NCBI GenBank assembly: GCA_936450465.1
Contig: OW388300.1
Location: 49,961,378-50,025,377, forward strand
DNA length: 64,000 nucleotides
Direction of reading: 5' to 3'
DNA from: Gibbula magus
Lineage: Eukaryota; Mollusca; Gastropoda; Trochida; Trochidae
The first letter of the stretch is position 1, and every line of letters begins with the position of its first letter. The notes below the pieces were generated by a model. It worked only from the letters and a program-made list of their open reading frames with translations. It did no database searches and was not told the origin of the DNA. Positions 1 through 11,724 of the stretch are shown in pieces. Made by a program: the position numbers and the translations under genes.

Positions 1-1872
1 CGTGTGTTACAAGGGATGAGTCGTTTTTGGTAAAATCACGTGTTGCATGAAAACAGTCACTATAATCCACTTATTGTCAATGAAAACATTGTGCTGTGTT
101 CCTGCAACATGTTTGATAATCATTATATATCTAGGTATTACAAACAAATTCAAATTGTTTCTTTTGTATACTTTCTTTTGAGCATGGGTTTATGTGAGAC
201 CTTCTTAATTTTTCATTCATGTGTTCGCCTCAAATGAATGATCATCCTAGATAATTTAGGGTATACTTCCGATAAATCTAATTATAGGAACTATACTCTG
301 GATTATTGTGTAGTGTAGATTACCGTAAAGTGTAGGTTTATCATTTAATGTAAATGTGTTGTCAAATTACAGCCGAGTTGGGGAGACATTTGACAATCCC
401 AGAACACATAAAACAATGGTCTTTTTGCCCCATGAAGGCTGATATCTGATTGCGTTAGACCGCCGACAACGCTATCTCTGAGTGACGTCATTAACAACGA
501 CCACCATAGATCGGCGTGTGACTATGCACAGTGCACCAGAAGACCTTGAACTGATAGAATCGAAGTTTTTTCGACTCCTCAATAGACAGGTACTGACCGC
601 TGAACTTTGATGTATGGCTAATGTTATTATTATTTTATAGCTGTGACAACGTCGGTTTGACTTGCAACGTTACAGCTTTACAATAATTCTATTTTCTCAA
701 GACTTGTCGCTGATTGGACAACGGTCAGACGGTCCACAATCGTATTAGAATCAAACCATACACTCCAGTTAATGAACAAGCGTCGATACAGGTTTTGCAT
801 GAACACAGAAACAGCTGTCAGGTGACGTCATAAGACATTTTTAATTCTCGATCAGACAGTGCATTTCATAATGCCTGACACACGAATCGACCACATTTGG
901 CGCCCGTTTGGCACATTTCACAAATTGAACGACTTAAGGGAATAGAAAGAATTAAAATTAACGTGTTTTGGTTGTGTTTTTTTACCCCTACATCTTTTGG
1001 CTTTCTTGTGTGCCAAACTGGCTAATTAAGCATAAAACTTTAGGATTTTGACGTTTTCCGAAATGAATGAACTATCCAATGTACCTTATCTCAAACTTCT
1101 ACCACATTTAGTTTTTTAATTAAAGTGATTTAAAAAGAGGTGTTCACTTTCTTTTGCGTGCCAGTTTATGATGAGAGGGCTGCTTTTATGTTGGCTAGTC
1201 CAGTGGGAGTCCAACTTCTAAGTAAAAACAGTACTGTTTTATAATTGTCATTAGAATAAACCCATTGATTGCTCACTAGTATAACTTTAGAAATGAACAC
1301 ATGTTTTTTAACTTTATTATATGAACTTATATAGTCAACTTCCACTAAACACGTAACATGGACATATCTAATTTATTAAACGGTACTTATAACATCCATT
1401 CATTTCTCAACATATATTTCTATTTTGTGACGGTCCCTCCAATCCGAAATCAAATGCAAACACACAGAATAAGCCTTACCTCATGCACGTGACTGTGCAA
1501 GCTTTCGCCTTAGGTACAAGCCTATATATATTCTACGTCTATTTTCACTTCCAGGTTAATGTACGTCTTATAATATCCTCTATGTAGGTTCCACCAGTCG
1601 GATTAAAATTGACCTTGTTCCAAGAAAAAATTTTGCAAAATTATGCATCTACCGGGATACGAACAGTTTCTGAAGATTCCTCTCCACGAGGCCTGAAAAC
1701 ATCTCCGTATAGTCGCGTGTCCTGTACCAGTTGTCAGCAGGCCAATCAAATAATCGCCTTTTTTTTAAAAATGGTGGCGATAAGGTCCAACATTGTGGCT
1801 CCCATTGACGATGCCTTGCACACACAGTGCTAGAATCGTTTTCGATCGCGCACTTAAACAAGAGTCATCAGA
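1..1872. other. Spacer, no gene recognised
   Basis: AT-rich DNA without a convincing long reading frame, splice-bounded exon or RNA gene. Two short overlapping frames near 1.61-1.86 kb lie on opposite strands and show no recognisable domain. The first 60 bases contain a motif (AAATCACGTGTTGCAT) that recurs in the degenerate repeat at 12.5-12.8 kb, so part of this spacer is probably old repeat. Confidence 0.6.
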
Positions 1873-2583
1873 AGATGACATATCCCACCGGTTCCACAAA
1901 ATTTGTAATACACATCTTTGACAGATATTTGTGTATCTACTACCGTACTTCAGTTAGTGGGTATTACAGATGCTGAGTTTCAGGTATGTTAAGGGTTTAA
2001 GACTTCTGCTCCAGAAGCAGTCAAAATCAACAACAACCAACATCCCTCTCATGTTTCTATGGAAACAGAAAAAAATTAATTTTTCAGAAAAAATCTTAAA
2101 ATATCAAAAGGCACCACTTCAGTTAGTGGGTAATACACATGCAAAGTTTCAGGAAGATATGATGAACGGTTTTGGAGCTGTGCTCCGGAAACGAACCTGT
2201 CTCTGAACAAAGTCCAAATTCAACAAGTTTCTATGGAAACGAAAACAAAATTTTTTTTCAGAAATCTGAAAATATCAAAAGGCACCACTTCAGTTAGTGG
2301 GTAATACACATGCAAAGTTTCTGGAAGATATGATGAACGGTTTTGGAGCTGTGCTCCGGAAACGAACCTGTCTCTGAACAAAGTCCAACTTCAACATGTT
2401 TCTATGGAAACGACAAAAAATAAAATTTTCAGTTGGTGGGTAATACACATTGAAAGTTTCAGAAAGATATCATGAACGATTTTCGAGTTCTGCTCCGGAA
2501 ACGAAATGATTACGGACGGACAGACGGGACAGACGGCCGGGGTGATGACTATATCCCACGGTATTACATACCGGTGGGATAAA
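1873..2583 (+). mobile_element. Hairpin-ended element with 171-bp internal tandem repeats
   Basis: The left end carries TATCCCACCGGT (about 1879-1890) and the right end ACCGGTGGGATA (about 2570-2581), an inverted pair. The core consists of tandem units that share CTTCAGTTAGTGGGTAATAC; the same word GCACCACTTC starts at 2111 and 2282, a 171-bp period. A GGACGGACAGACGG stretch sits just before the right terminal hairpin, as in the other hairpin-ended families of this window. No protein is encoded. The architecture (short ends, core of roughly 160-170-bp repeats, terminal hairpin) resembles bivalve pearl/HINE non-autonomous elements; this class assignment is inference. Confidence 0.7.
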
Positions 2584-4775
2584 AACGAACAAAGACAAAT
2601 ATTGGATTGCTTCTTGAAAAAAAAAGACAGCATGGCCATGACGACGGGGTATTTGAAGTCTATACCACACCAATTACTCCTGCCACTGTTGCAAGAGGTG
2701 GAGACGAACCCTGACATCGGAAAAGTGATCGTTTGCTGTCCGATCATTAGGTTGATGAGTGATTAAGTTACGAAGCTATCGAAGATCCAAAATGTGACTG
2801 CTGCCTTTAAAGGTAAGTTTGATGCAAGTTAATGATACTTATTTTTAACCAATAAAATTAATCTGATTGTTGATATGAAGTTTTGTTTACATCAGGTGAC
2901 TTTGTCACAACACCTTATTTATCGTACTTGATATTACTGATAATTTACATATATGTACTTCTGATACAGTATATTGAGATATATGAAATGGTAGTTGTAC
3001 AATTAAAAAAAAATGATTGTGAAAATATGTCTATAAATTTATTTATTTATAAAATCTATAGGTTTCAGTGAAGCATTCGATGGCCAGATTACACACATAC
3101 TCAGGAATAGGAGAATCTTTGGCACAAAAGATAAACCATGAGACAAACTGGAATGGTAATCGTTATTCATTATCCAAAACTTAAATAACCATGTGACGTG
3201 TGAAATTGCTAAATTTCACTGACAAATTATTCTTTTTTTTAAATGTTTAAATGTTAACCAAAACAATCTGAAGACTGATACAAACATTAAAATTAAAGCT
3301 GGGAGATTGATGTCATCTATGCATCACCTGTGACCCGTGATGGCAATCAAGAATGGAGAACTGCATTACAAGAAGGAATTATCACTATCGAATTACAGTG
3401 ACATAAATATGTCCCCAAACAAGGAAAATGTAAAACTGTGAGCAAGGTTCCCCGTGAAGTGGAGGCTGGAATGTTCTGGTTGATAGAGGGACTAAAGAAT
3501 ATCCATAACAAGAACAATCAACAATGTGACTATACTGTACCCCTTCATCACAGTTGACGGATTGGACGTGTCGGAAATCATTCAGTTGCATTGACTTTGT
3601 ACCATGCAGCACAGTTAAGAGCTTTTGACAAGGATGTGAAGAATGTGTTTGCGGGCTCACAGAACTGCCATCGTATTTATCATCTTTCTGACAACTTGAT
3701 GAACTGAAGAATGAAAATGATGTGCACAAATGTTGTGGCAATTGTAACTCTGAGAAATCAGTTTTGGAAAGAATGTTTTTCTTTTGCCTTGATCAGGTAA
3801 ATATAACAGAAAGTGATGTGTCCGATGAAGCAGCTGTGTCCGATGAAGATCACATGTCAGATGAAGTCTCACACCATATTTTTTTAGATGTTGCGAATGA
3901 ATGTTTTCTTATAAAAGTCAAAAAGCTGTAAAAACATGTTTCATATGGAATAAATCATTTCTTTCCGAGACATTTCCGAGGTATTCTAGTAGGTGGCCGA
4001 CCTGGATACATTAATATGATTATGATTTTCAGTCAATTGGCAATTATTACATGATGATGGTATAATTATTCTCAACAATATGTCATGTCTGCAGCGGCAT
4101 AAATAAGGATATTCTATATGTAGTTCACAGGTTTGTACAGTGACTGCCAACCATTGTGTATTGGCCGCCGCAATCGCTGTGTGTTCAGAAAGTACGTGAC
4201 TGAGGGGAATTTGCATTGATTAAGTTCATTGTACAGCAGCAAACACAACTATTGAGGGTTGGCGAGGGTACAAACATGCTTTTTTCCTTTTGTGAATTAT
4301 ATTCTTATGGGCTACACAGCCAAAGGAAAACTTTAACCAGGGAACTGCAATTTGCATTCCAAGACAAAATATATTCTTTTCTGTCAAGTCAGTGTGTGAG
4401 GATGCAATCTTGCAATTTATCTATTCAATAAAACGCATTGACTGTATTCACTTTGTCTGGGCTTGTTTTCTATCTTCATGCATAAAATGTAAAAGTACTA
4501 CAGTAGCAATATACCCTGGACAACAATTTCATTAATTATCAGATTTCAACATTACCAGTTACATACCGATAGGTAACACATTGTCCACTTATCTATATGT
4601 GAAGTTTATATAAACACATCATTTAGCTTTTATGTTCAAGGTTACAAGTAAAAGACAGGAAATACATGTATCCAAGATTCAGCTGATAATCTTTACATGT
4701 ACTAAATATAGGGACACTGCCTAGCATCAGTATTTGAACATCAAGACCATAAAGTCAAAGTCACACGTATATATT
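2584..4775. other. Spacer, possible old coding debris, nothing identified
   Basis: Several open frames of 60-118 codons occur on both strands (for example around 3.4-3.9 kb), but none has a recognisable motif, consistent start context or splice boundaries, and frames overlap antisense. I see no RNA gene or intact mobile element. Confidence 0.5.
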
Positions 4776-4860
4776 GTTGGTCCAAAGTGTGATTCCACAG
4801 ACAATATACTACATGTCCCAAACTCATGAGACTCAAACCTAGAACAGTAGATTATGTAGA
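4776..4860 (+). repeat. 85-bp direct repeat, left copy (putative target-site duplication)
   Basis: Identical base for base to 5636-5720. The two copies bracket the 775-bp LINE fragment, so they most simply represent a target-site duplication made on insertion. Perfect identity over 85 bp implies a recent event. Confidence 0.9.
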
Positions 4861-5569
4861 GAACATAAAAGAACATCCTTTAATGCAAATATGTGCTTAT
4901 ACCAACGTGTTCACAACAAACTAACCTATCATATTCTCTGGCAATTAGCATATCTACATCCTGACTTTAAATCTGCCCTTCGAGTATGCATACAAATTTC
5001 ATCACGTGGTAAAATTTCTACAGAGTGCAAACTTTGCCATAAACATACCTTCGACTATGATACTCATATTTTGTTACATTGTGAACATGTTAACTGTGAC
5101 AGAAATAGTTTCTTTACGTTTATGATAGATTTTCTTGATGTGGAAACGTGTGTTGCATTTGAACTACAAGATGAAGCAGACATGTTAGCTTTCCTTCTCG
5201 GGGGCACAACTGATTTTAACCGATATATTGAACACCACACTTGGGAAATCATTGTTCTAAACTTTTCACTATATATTTTCAAAATAAGACGCCACCTGTT
5301 ACAATATTACACTTAATGATTAATCTTCTCTATTATCTCTCTTACACAATACTAGTAGATTGCTTACCAATGTGTATATATTTTGTTAACTACACTTGTT
5401 TTATAGAGCTTGTATAAACATGTTTTACATGTTGAGTGTCCAATAGCGACTTCTCTTGTCTAACAGTTTTGTAAATATGTGTATATCCTCCAATTTGTAA
5501 AGTGTACATTTTCACGTATTTATGTATTTGTATAATTGTGATCTTCGGTGTAAACTGGAGGAAATAAAG

Positions 5570-5571
<2 letters not shown>
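4861..5571 (+). pseudogene. 5'-truncated LINE, C-terminal end of ORF2
   Basis: A 141-codon frame (4891-5316) carries a C-terminal zinc-binding segment typical of LINE ORF2 proteins in this window (CKLC, then H and C about 17 residues on), preceded by a short run equivalent to the strand after the RT thumb. Only the last part of the polyprotein is present; EN and RT are missing, as expected for 5' truncation during target-primed reverse transcription. It ends with a noncoding tail and an AATAAAG motif (about 5563) followed directly by a (TC)n tract. It is flanked by 85-bp perfect direct repeats. It cannot encode an active product. Confidence 0.75.

Positions 5572-5635
<64 letters not shown>
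5572..5635 (+). repeat. (TC)32 microsatellite forming the LINE tail
   Basis: Sixty-four bases of uninterrupted TC directly after the LINE 3' AATAAAG motif and directly before the right 85-bp repeat. The position shows that the microsatellite is the 3' tail of the insertion rather than an independent tract. Confidence 0.95.
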
Positions 5636-5638
<3 letters not shown>

Positions 5639-5720
5639 GGTCCAAAGTGTGATTCCACAGACAATATACTACATGTCCCAAACTCATGAGACTCAAACCT
5701 AGAACAGTAGATTATGTAGA
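5636..5720 (+). repeat. 85-bp direct repeat, right copy (putative target-site duplication)
   Basis: Perfect copy of 4776-4860, starting immediately after the (TC)n tail of the LINE insertion. Confidence 0.9.
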
Positions 5721-5996
5721 AATATGATCATTCATATTTTTGGACGAAGTTGACTTAATGTCTGTTTCACATTTGCCTGTTTCGAAGCCTTCGAAAAGGG
5801 AGCGAAGGTCTGTGCCTGTATATCATCGTTGCCAGTCCTCTGTGGCATCGAAGGAAAGGACACTAGCCTTTTGCAATTGAACGTTCTCTTTTTGTCATCT
5901 GTCAGGATAGAAAGGTCCACAATCAGGTGCTTTGCAATCTTCAATACATCTTTTTTTAATGAGGGTTGATTGTGGAAACCTTTCCAGGCTCTCGTT

Positions 5997-6630
5997 TCAC
6001 ACATACCCCACTCGCATTGTTGCCCGGGTCAGGTGAGGATACCCATTGGTGTGGCGAATTATGCTTTCTTCGGTTTTGTAACCATTGCATGCCACTTTTG
6101 AGTCTCGATTCAACATTTCCAAATACCTATATGCATCCAATGCTATGTTTTCATTCTTCGATCTTGAACATTCACAAATCCGTTGTGAATCAGGCGTTCT
6201 TCCTGTTCGTTTAGTAGCAAGCCTGATGTCATTGCTGTAAAGTGGATGGAGCCTATGGAGTACTTTTATTGTTGGTACTGTTGAGGATGGGCAACCCGTC
6301 CATCTTCAATTTCGAAAGCATAGTTTTCAAGATGATTTTGATCTGTGAGAATCTCTCTTAGTTCTTATCATCGGATCCATAAAAAGAAATATTTTTCCAG
6401 AACAGACCTGCAGACATCATTTAGATACTCAACTCTATTTTATTCTGTCAATTCGGTCATATCTTCCAATCCAAAGTGATTCATGAATATGACATGAATA
6501 ATATCATTTATCGACGGTAGGCGTTCCTGACTTTGCCCTTCTCTTCTCTTGCATTAAGGAAGGTTTTGAAGAAGTACATGCTGCATGTATCACTGATACT
6601 TGTTGTGTCATAGGTCGTCCTAACCACTGC
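5997..6630 (-). pseudogene. Broken exon of an unrecognised gene
   Basis: Read on the minus strand, a polypyrimidine stretch and CAG acceptor (about 6631-6645) opens a region with coding character in alternating frames: AVVRTTYDTTSISD, then after a frameshift SINDIIHVIFMNHFGLEDMT, then after stops ELREILTDQNHLENYAFEIE, and finally a clean 75-codon run containing KVLHRLHPLYSNDIRLATKR and ending at TGA near 5997. At least one frameshift and four stop codons break it. I do not recognise the family. It could be a transposon-derived gene or a decayed host gene. The next feature, at 7.19-7.40 kb, is probably an upstream exon of the same unit. Confidence 0.45.
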
Positions 6631-7186
6631 CTGAAAGGAAATTATATAATTTATACATCTACGTAAATATATGATCCAGTCAATGAAATGTCAGGCCTAA
6701 CAAACAAAAGACATACTAAGTGTAAATTTCTTCACGCAGAGGTTACTTCAGTCAGTACTTCGATGGTAACCACTGTTGTATATACGACATGTTTATGAGT
6801 CTTGTAAATCCCCTGGCGACGAATGTTTTCAACACTGGAAACGTCGATAATTTGTCAAATCAAACATACTTTACATATGTGAAGGACCTCTGTGTTTTAA
6901 ACATGTATGATAAAAAGGCTTTAATCAAGTGAATAGAACGAATGTCCATGAGTGCACAACTAACTTTCGTTCTAACCTATCCGGATTCTATTTCTAACCC
7001 ATATGGAACACTAAATGATAGAGATGGAAGACCTGAGAGGTGTAATCTATGTTGGAAGAGAATGACAATGTGTGTGTTAAGCACATTTCATAATCATATA
7101 TTAAGTTCTTTAACTTTGCTTAGTTATGGGCTGACACACTCATCTTTCCACTGTAAACTCACAATATCAGTATAGTCTTTCTTTCT

Positions 7187-7400
7187 CAGCACTGACTGAA
7201 CCTCGACTGGATATCTTTCTGCATTCATTTTTGATGACCTTGGCTGCAGCCCGTGTGACGGCATTAGAAGTACACATCAGATCAGCGATATTTCCCCACA
7301 TTATTTATTGCCTCTAAGTATTGTTGTGGCCATTTTCCTGAAACATTCCGGCTTCGCTTACCATTAGCCGTTCTTGTTCAGCTTGCATAATGAACTGTAA
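7187..7400 (-). pseudogene. Probable upstream exon of the same broken unknown gene
   Basis: Minus-strand reading after a TTTACAG acceptor-like site (about 7395-7405) gives QFIMQAEQERLMVSEAGMFQ, two stop codons, then MWGNIADLMCTSNAVTRAAA and KVIKNECRKISSRGSVSAEK. The long residue runs with charged and hydrophobic alternation look like protein, but I cannot name the family. The link to the 6.0-6.6 kb exon is inferred from strand, spacing and the shared state of decay. Confidence 0.35.
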
Positions 7401-7405
7401 GCTGT

Positions 7406-8090
7406 AAATAGGAACAATTCATTTAGACATTACTGTATTTAAAATGTTTTCATCTGTAAAACGTGACCTGAATGGTGGACTAGTATTTGTGAGAACACAT
7501 TTTTTTTATCATTGACTGAAAACTACAAATGAGTCAAATTGTAAAGCAATACTGACTATTTGAAACTAATATTTTAAAGTATCATAAGGAACAATAAAAA
7601 AGAGGTATGTGGTATTTTAATGTTTGAAAAACATTTAAAGTGATATGGCGTATCATGGGAGGAGTAGTTTGGGTTTAGGCACATATATATAAGACCATTG
7701 ATAAAATAACTAGCGACCAAAACGAAACGTTACCAACAAAAAGGGAACATAATTGAAACAACTGTAATGCAATGCTGTAGCCCAGTTGGGATGCCAAAAA
7801 GCAACCGGTTTCCCGACGTTACAAGACAAAAACTCAGATTCCCATTGGAGTGTGATGACACAAAATCACTAGTACATGGCTAGGAGAAATCATGAGAAGA
7901 AAAACGGTTTAAATATTTAATGAAACTAATGAGAAAACAGTTACAAAAGAAATACGACAATTTCTTTATATTGAACACACACACACTTCACACAAACCCT
8001 ACATAAATGTGTACTGTAGAAAATAATATGTGTATATTCCCAAGCGTGACCTAAATACTGTGAGCACTCTTTCACCAAAAATGATAGAGC
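7406..8090. other. Spacer, nothing seen
   Basis: AT-rich sequence with no supported gene, RNA or repeat boundary. Confidence 0.6.
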
Positions 8091-8457
8091 TTACCAGAGC
8101 CTATAACCTAGCCTGCAATTCATTTTGTTATTCTAAAGTCCACACTACTCTTCAACAAATACACGTGTTTTACACATTTTGTATTCAGAAGATGTTTTCA
8201 TTTTCATTATCTTACCAGAGCCTATAGTCTAGCCTGCAATTCATTTTGTTATTCTAAAGTCCACACTACTCTTCAACAAATACACGTGTTTTACACATTT
8301 TGTATTCAGAAGATAACTAATATTTTTATTTTTTTTCATTATCTTACCAGAGCCTATAATCTAGCCTGCAATTCATTTTGTTATTCTAAAGTCCACACCT
8401 TTCTTCAACAAATACACGTGTTTTACACATTTTGTATTCAGAAGATAACTAATATTT
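8091..8457 (+). repeat. Tandem repeat, three units of 121-132 bp
   Basis: The word TTACCAGAGCCTATA starts at 8091, 8212 and 8344. Each unit continues through CACACTACTCTTCAACAAAT to TTGTATTCAGAAGAT; the third unit has small differences. An insertion of about 11 bp lengthens the second unit. No coding function is evident. Confidence 0.9.
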
Positions 8458-8977
8458 GAATTTTTTTTCATTTTCATTTTCTTATCATATTTATGATAAA
8501 CACGCCTTTTAAAAATTTAGAGTTTGGAATCTTCTTAACTAAGCAATATGTCAAATCATCTGAAGTATCATAATCTGAACAAGAGAGAAAATAAAAGTAT
8601 CAATTCCCTTCCTGGTCTTGGGAGTAAGAAAACTGCATATATAGCAAAAACAGCTGCATCTATAAGCATATACAGTTTAAGCCAATACAACCCTTTTTTC
8701 CACAGCCCTTTTTTCACAGATATGGTACGAACGCTACAGAAAGTAAAGTCTAAACATTATGGAAATGTCAACAGTTTGCATCAAATTTCTTAACTATCAA
8801 AGGGGACTACTCCATAACTTGATATGTTTGTAAATTTACAACTTATAGTTTTGAAACTATGTGGGAGACAAACAATAAACTAGCTTTAGGAGGTTGTAAA
8901 GACAAAATAAGAAATCATCGTGTATTCTGTTGGGGTGCACCCTCGTACTCGCGCTGACACTCCATATGGGTATCCCA
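8458..8977. other. Spacer, nothing seen
   Basis: One 81-codon frame (8548-8793) has low-complexity composition and no recognisable domain; I do not accept it as a gene. Confidence 0.55.
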
Positions 8978-9360
8978 TCAAGTCAAGTCTCTATAGCCTT
9001 CAGGACTAACTCTCAAGTGGTTGATTTGTAAGTACTCTGATCCATCTGGAAAAGTCATTTTACCCGCTTTATCAGGTACACAGGGAAAACATGGGTCTGT
9101 TTCATCAGGGCTTGTCTCTGCTGACACATGGTGAGCTAGACTGTTACATCGAGTTAAGGTATTGGCAACAACCATCAGCTGAGCAGGCTTATATTCAATA
9201 TCAAAGCTAAACTCAAACCATCTTTCGTAAATGGCACCTTTCATCTTCTGAAATAATGACTTCAAGGCTTGATGATCCCACAACACTTGGAATCGTCTCC
9301 CAGGTGTTTTATTGCTTTATATGGTAGACATTCCCTAAAGTACATCAGCCGGGTGCAGTG
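8978..9360 (-). pseudogene. Ty3/Gypsy retrotransposon remnant: RNase H segment
   Basis: The minus strand encodes a run equivalent to the RNase H end of Ty3/Gypsy Pol: ECLPYKAIKHL, a frameshift, then WDHQALKSLF and FDIEYKPAQLMVVANTLTRC, which matches the family pattern (DH-ALKWL ... IEYRPGK-VVADALSR). The catalytic neighbourhood is only partly present, and a frameshift separates the two halves near 9286. The matching RT part lies upstream on the same strand at 10.4-10.6 kb. An inserted repeat element (9480-10423) and a deletion separate them. It is a dead fragment. Confidence 0.75.
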
Positions 9361-9479
9361 ACTGCACCTATGGGAAAGAAAATTATGAGCAAAATTTAAA
9401 ATGATCGCCGTTGTCCACGATAAATATCTTTAAATGGCCATATCTTACTTCCTAATTGACATAGAGAGCCAGTTAGTAT

Positions 9480-10423
9480 AGCTTATGGCATGGCATTGTT
9501 TCCGGCGTCCATCCGTCTGTAAACTTTTCGATTTCTTCTTCTTCAATTCTAGAGAGCTGAAATGTATCTGCAGACTCCTTGGCCAACGTGGATTCTAAAT
9601 TGTAGATTTCGTGACTCCATGACAACAAATAGGGTCGCAACCTTTGTGTAGTTTAATGATGAAGACTGAAATAGATTTGTGAGGCCCATATTTGGGGCCA
9701 CAGGTCACCAAATCTACAATTAAGAATCTCAATTGGCTAAAACAATATTACAGCCTTCTAGATCTTTTTGTTCTGGAGAAGAAGATGAAAATAGGATTTG
9801 AGGTCATTGCGTGTGAGGCCCTTATTTGGAGCACCAGTGGAGCACCAGGGTCACCAATCTACAATTTAGAATCTCCATTGACTAAAAACTCTGCACACAC
9901 CATTTCAGCCTTCTAGGTCTTTTTGTTCTGGAGAAGAAGATGAAAATAGGATTTAAGGTCATGGCCTGTGAGGCCCTTATTTGGAGCACCAGGGTCACCA
10001 ATCTACAATTTAGAATCTCCATTGACTAAAGAGTCTGCACACAACATTTCAACTCTCTAGACCTTTTGGAACTGGAGAAGATTAAAATTAGTTTTTAAGG
10101 TTGTGACCCCCGTGACCCCATTTGAGGTCACGGGGTCCCAAAGTCTACAATTTAGAATCCTCATTGCCCAAGGAGTCTGCACACAACATTTCAGCTCTCT
10201 AGACCTTTTGGAACTGGAGAAGAAGATGAAAATAGGTTTTTAAGGTTGTGACCCCTGGGGTTTTAATCTACCATTTAGAATCCCCATTAGCCAAGGAGTC
10301 TGCACATAAAATTTCAGCTCTCTAAAGTCATTGGTTCTGGAAAAAAGTCGAAAATGTGCAAAAAGTTTACGGACGCCAAGCCAAGCCAAAGCCCATCGGG
10401 CCTTTCGGGTCTGATGAGCTAAA
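9480..10423. mobile_element. Tandem-repeat element with two inverted 3' ends (family P)
   Basis: From 9660 to 10423 the plus strand shows units with TCTACAATTTAGAATC, GAAGAAGATGAAAATAGG and TTTTTAAGGTTGTGACC, ending in a GATGAGCT terminal hairpin. From 9480 to about 9640 the reverse complement of the same 3' end is present (AGCTTATGGCATGGC, then TCCGGCGTCCATCCG). So both outer ends are copies of one terminus facing outward. Related single-orientation copies lie at 26010-26941 and 33576-35346. It has no coding capacity. It sits inside the Ty3/Gypsy pol remnant. Confidence 0.7.
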
Positions 10424-10431
10424 AACCTATT

Positions 10432-10641
10432 TTCACAACGATGAAAACCCTCCTTCAAATGGTTTAGATGATTTTTAAAAGTGTCAGAGTACACAACGAC
10501 ATCATCCAAGTAACACAATGCAGACTTGAACGTACTTTGTCCATTAACAACTTGAAACTGTATGGAGCTAGAAGAGAGGTAGTCTTTTAAACTTGTAAGT
10601 ACCAAACGTGTTGAATGCAGCGTACTTCTCAGATTCTTCAA
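10432..10641 (-). pseudogene. Ty3/Gypsy retrotransposon remnant: reverse transcriptase segment
   Basis: Minus-strand reading gives CYLDDVVVYSDTFKNHLNHL, the YxDD catalytic box of Ty3/Gypsy reverse transcriptases with its conserved downstream helix (family pattern YLDDIIVFS-T--EHL). The preceding residues FQVVNGQSTF are weakly similar to the region before the box. The fragment stops at the repeat insertion whose right end is at 10423; the thumb and connection domain are missing before RNase H resumes at 9360. It is not functional. Confidence 0.75.
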
Positions 10642-11173
10642 AAATCTTCCATCTGGAAGAGACCTTGAGACAGGTCAACAGTTGATATGAAATACCGAGT
10701 TTTTTCCGTGAATGATTCGTGAAAGTTCTTGCAAGTCAGGAATTATATAGTGAAATTCCTGGGACTGGGAATTTTCGCACTTAAGGGACAGCAAAAAACG
10801 ACAGCTAGCCTTTCTTCCATCGTGACAGGGATAAGACCTTCCTTCGACACCAAAACTATTGGACTAGTAAAAGGTAAATCTTCTCTCTCGTCAACTAGAT
10901 TGATGACTAATATTTGTGTCAAGCAGTCCTTGCAGCTGACGTAACAGTCGTGTACTTCCTGTATATAAGGAGGAGGTACATAGTCAGATTAATTTTGTGT
11001 TGAACAAGATCTGTGGGTCCCATAGAAGGATTGCAAGCGTTAAGAAAACATCTTTGTTATCATACAGACACCTTGACAGAGCTATTCTTCCATTGGCATG
11101 TAAATCAGAAGTAAGCTGAAAATTGTTCATGATCGTTACTGTCTGTCTACATTTGCACAAAAATAGTTTGCTC

Positions 11174-11431
11174 CTAAACACTAGTAATGTCATAGTCCGA
11201 ATCCAATACTGAAATCAAACCCAAAACGTGGCCCTTGGGCACCGTCACATCACTATCAGGGTAATAAACTAACTTTAAGGGCAGCTTGTGATCACTTGGA
11301 CAACCGATAATAGATTTGGCAACAAGCAGTCCTGTATCTGCAACATGTTTTGCAAATACCTTGCACACCGTATCTGATCTTGGCAGATACTTTTCCAAAC
11401 ACCAACTTTTCTGAATTGGCTGGCACAACAA
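11174..11431 (-). pseudogene. Ty3/Gypsy remnant: protease-RT linker region
   Basis: An 85-codon minus-strand frame with VADTGLLVAKSIIGC and YYPDSDVTVPKGHVLGLI resembles the linker between protease and RT in Ty3/Gypsy Pol (value such as LLVARSLV ... N-S---V-L-KG--VG). It lies between the gag knuckles (11.7-11.9 kb) and RT (10.4-10.6 kb), in the order expected for one decayed element. Identification rests on that context as much as on the residues. Confidence 0.5.
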
Positions 11432-11724
11432 ATGTATTGTGACATCCGACTTTAGATTTAGTTTGACGAATGAACTATTTACTGAAATCTAACACAATAT
11501 TCTTAGCTGAAAGATTCTGTGTACCTAGAATAAAAGGGTGTGAAAGGCTTTCAAATACATAAACATGCTTACCAAAAGGTGTTATTATAACTTATACCTT
11601 CAGTTTGATAACACCACACACACACTTTCTGTCCACTTGCTAATTCTACACTACACTAAATGAAACTGGACTAAATAAATTTGAGAGATGCAAACACAAC
11701 AGGTTTATACATAAAACGTTTCCT

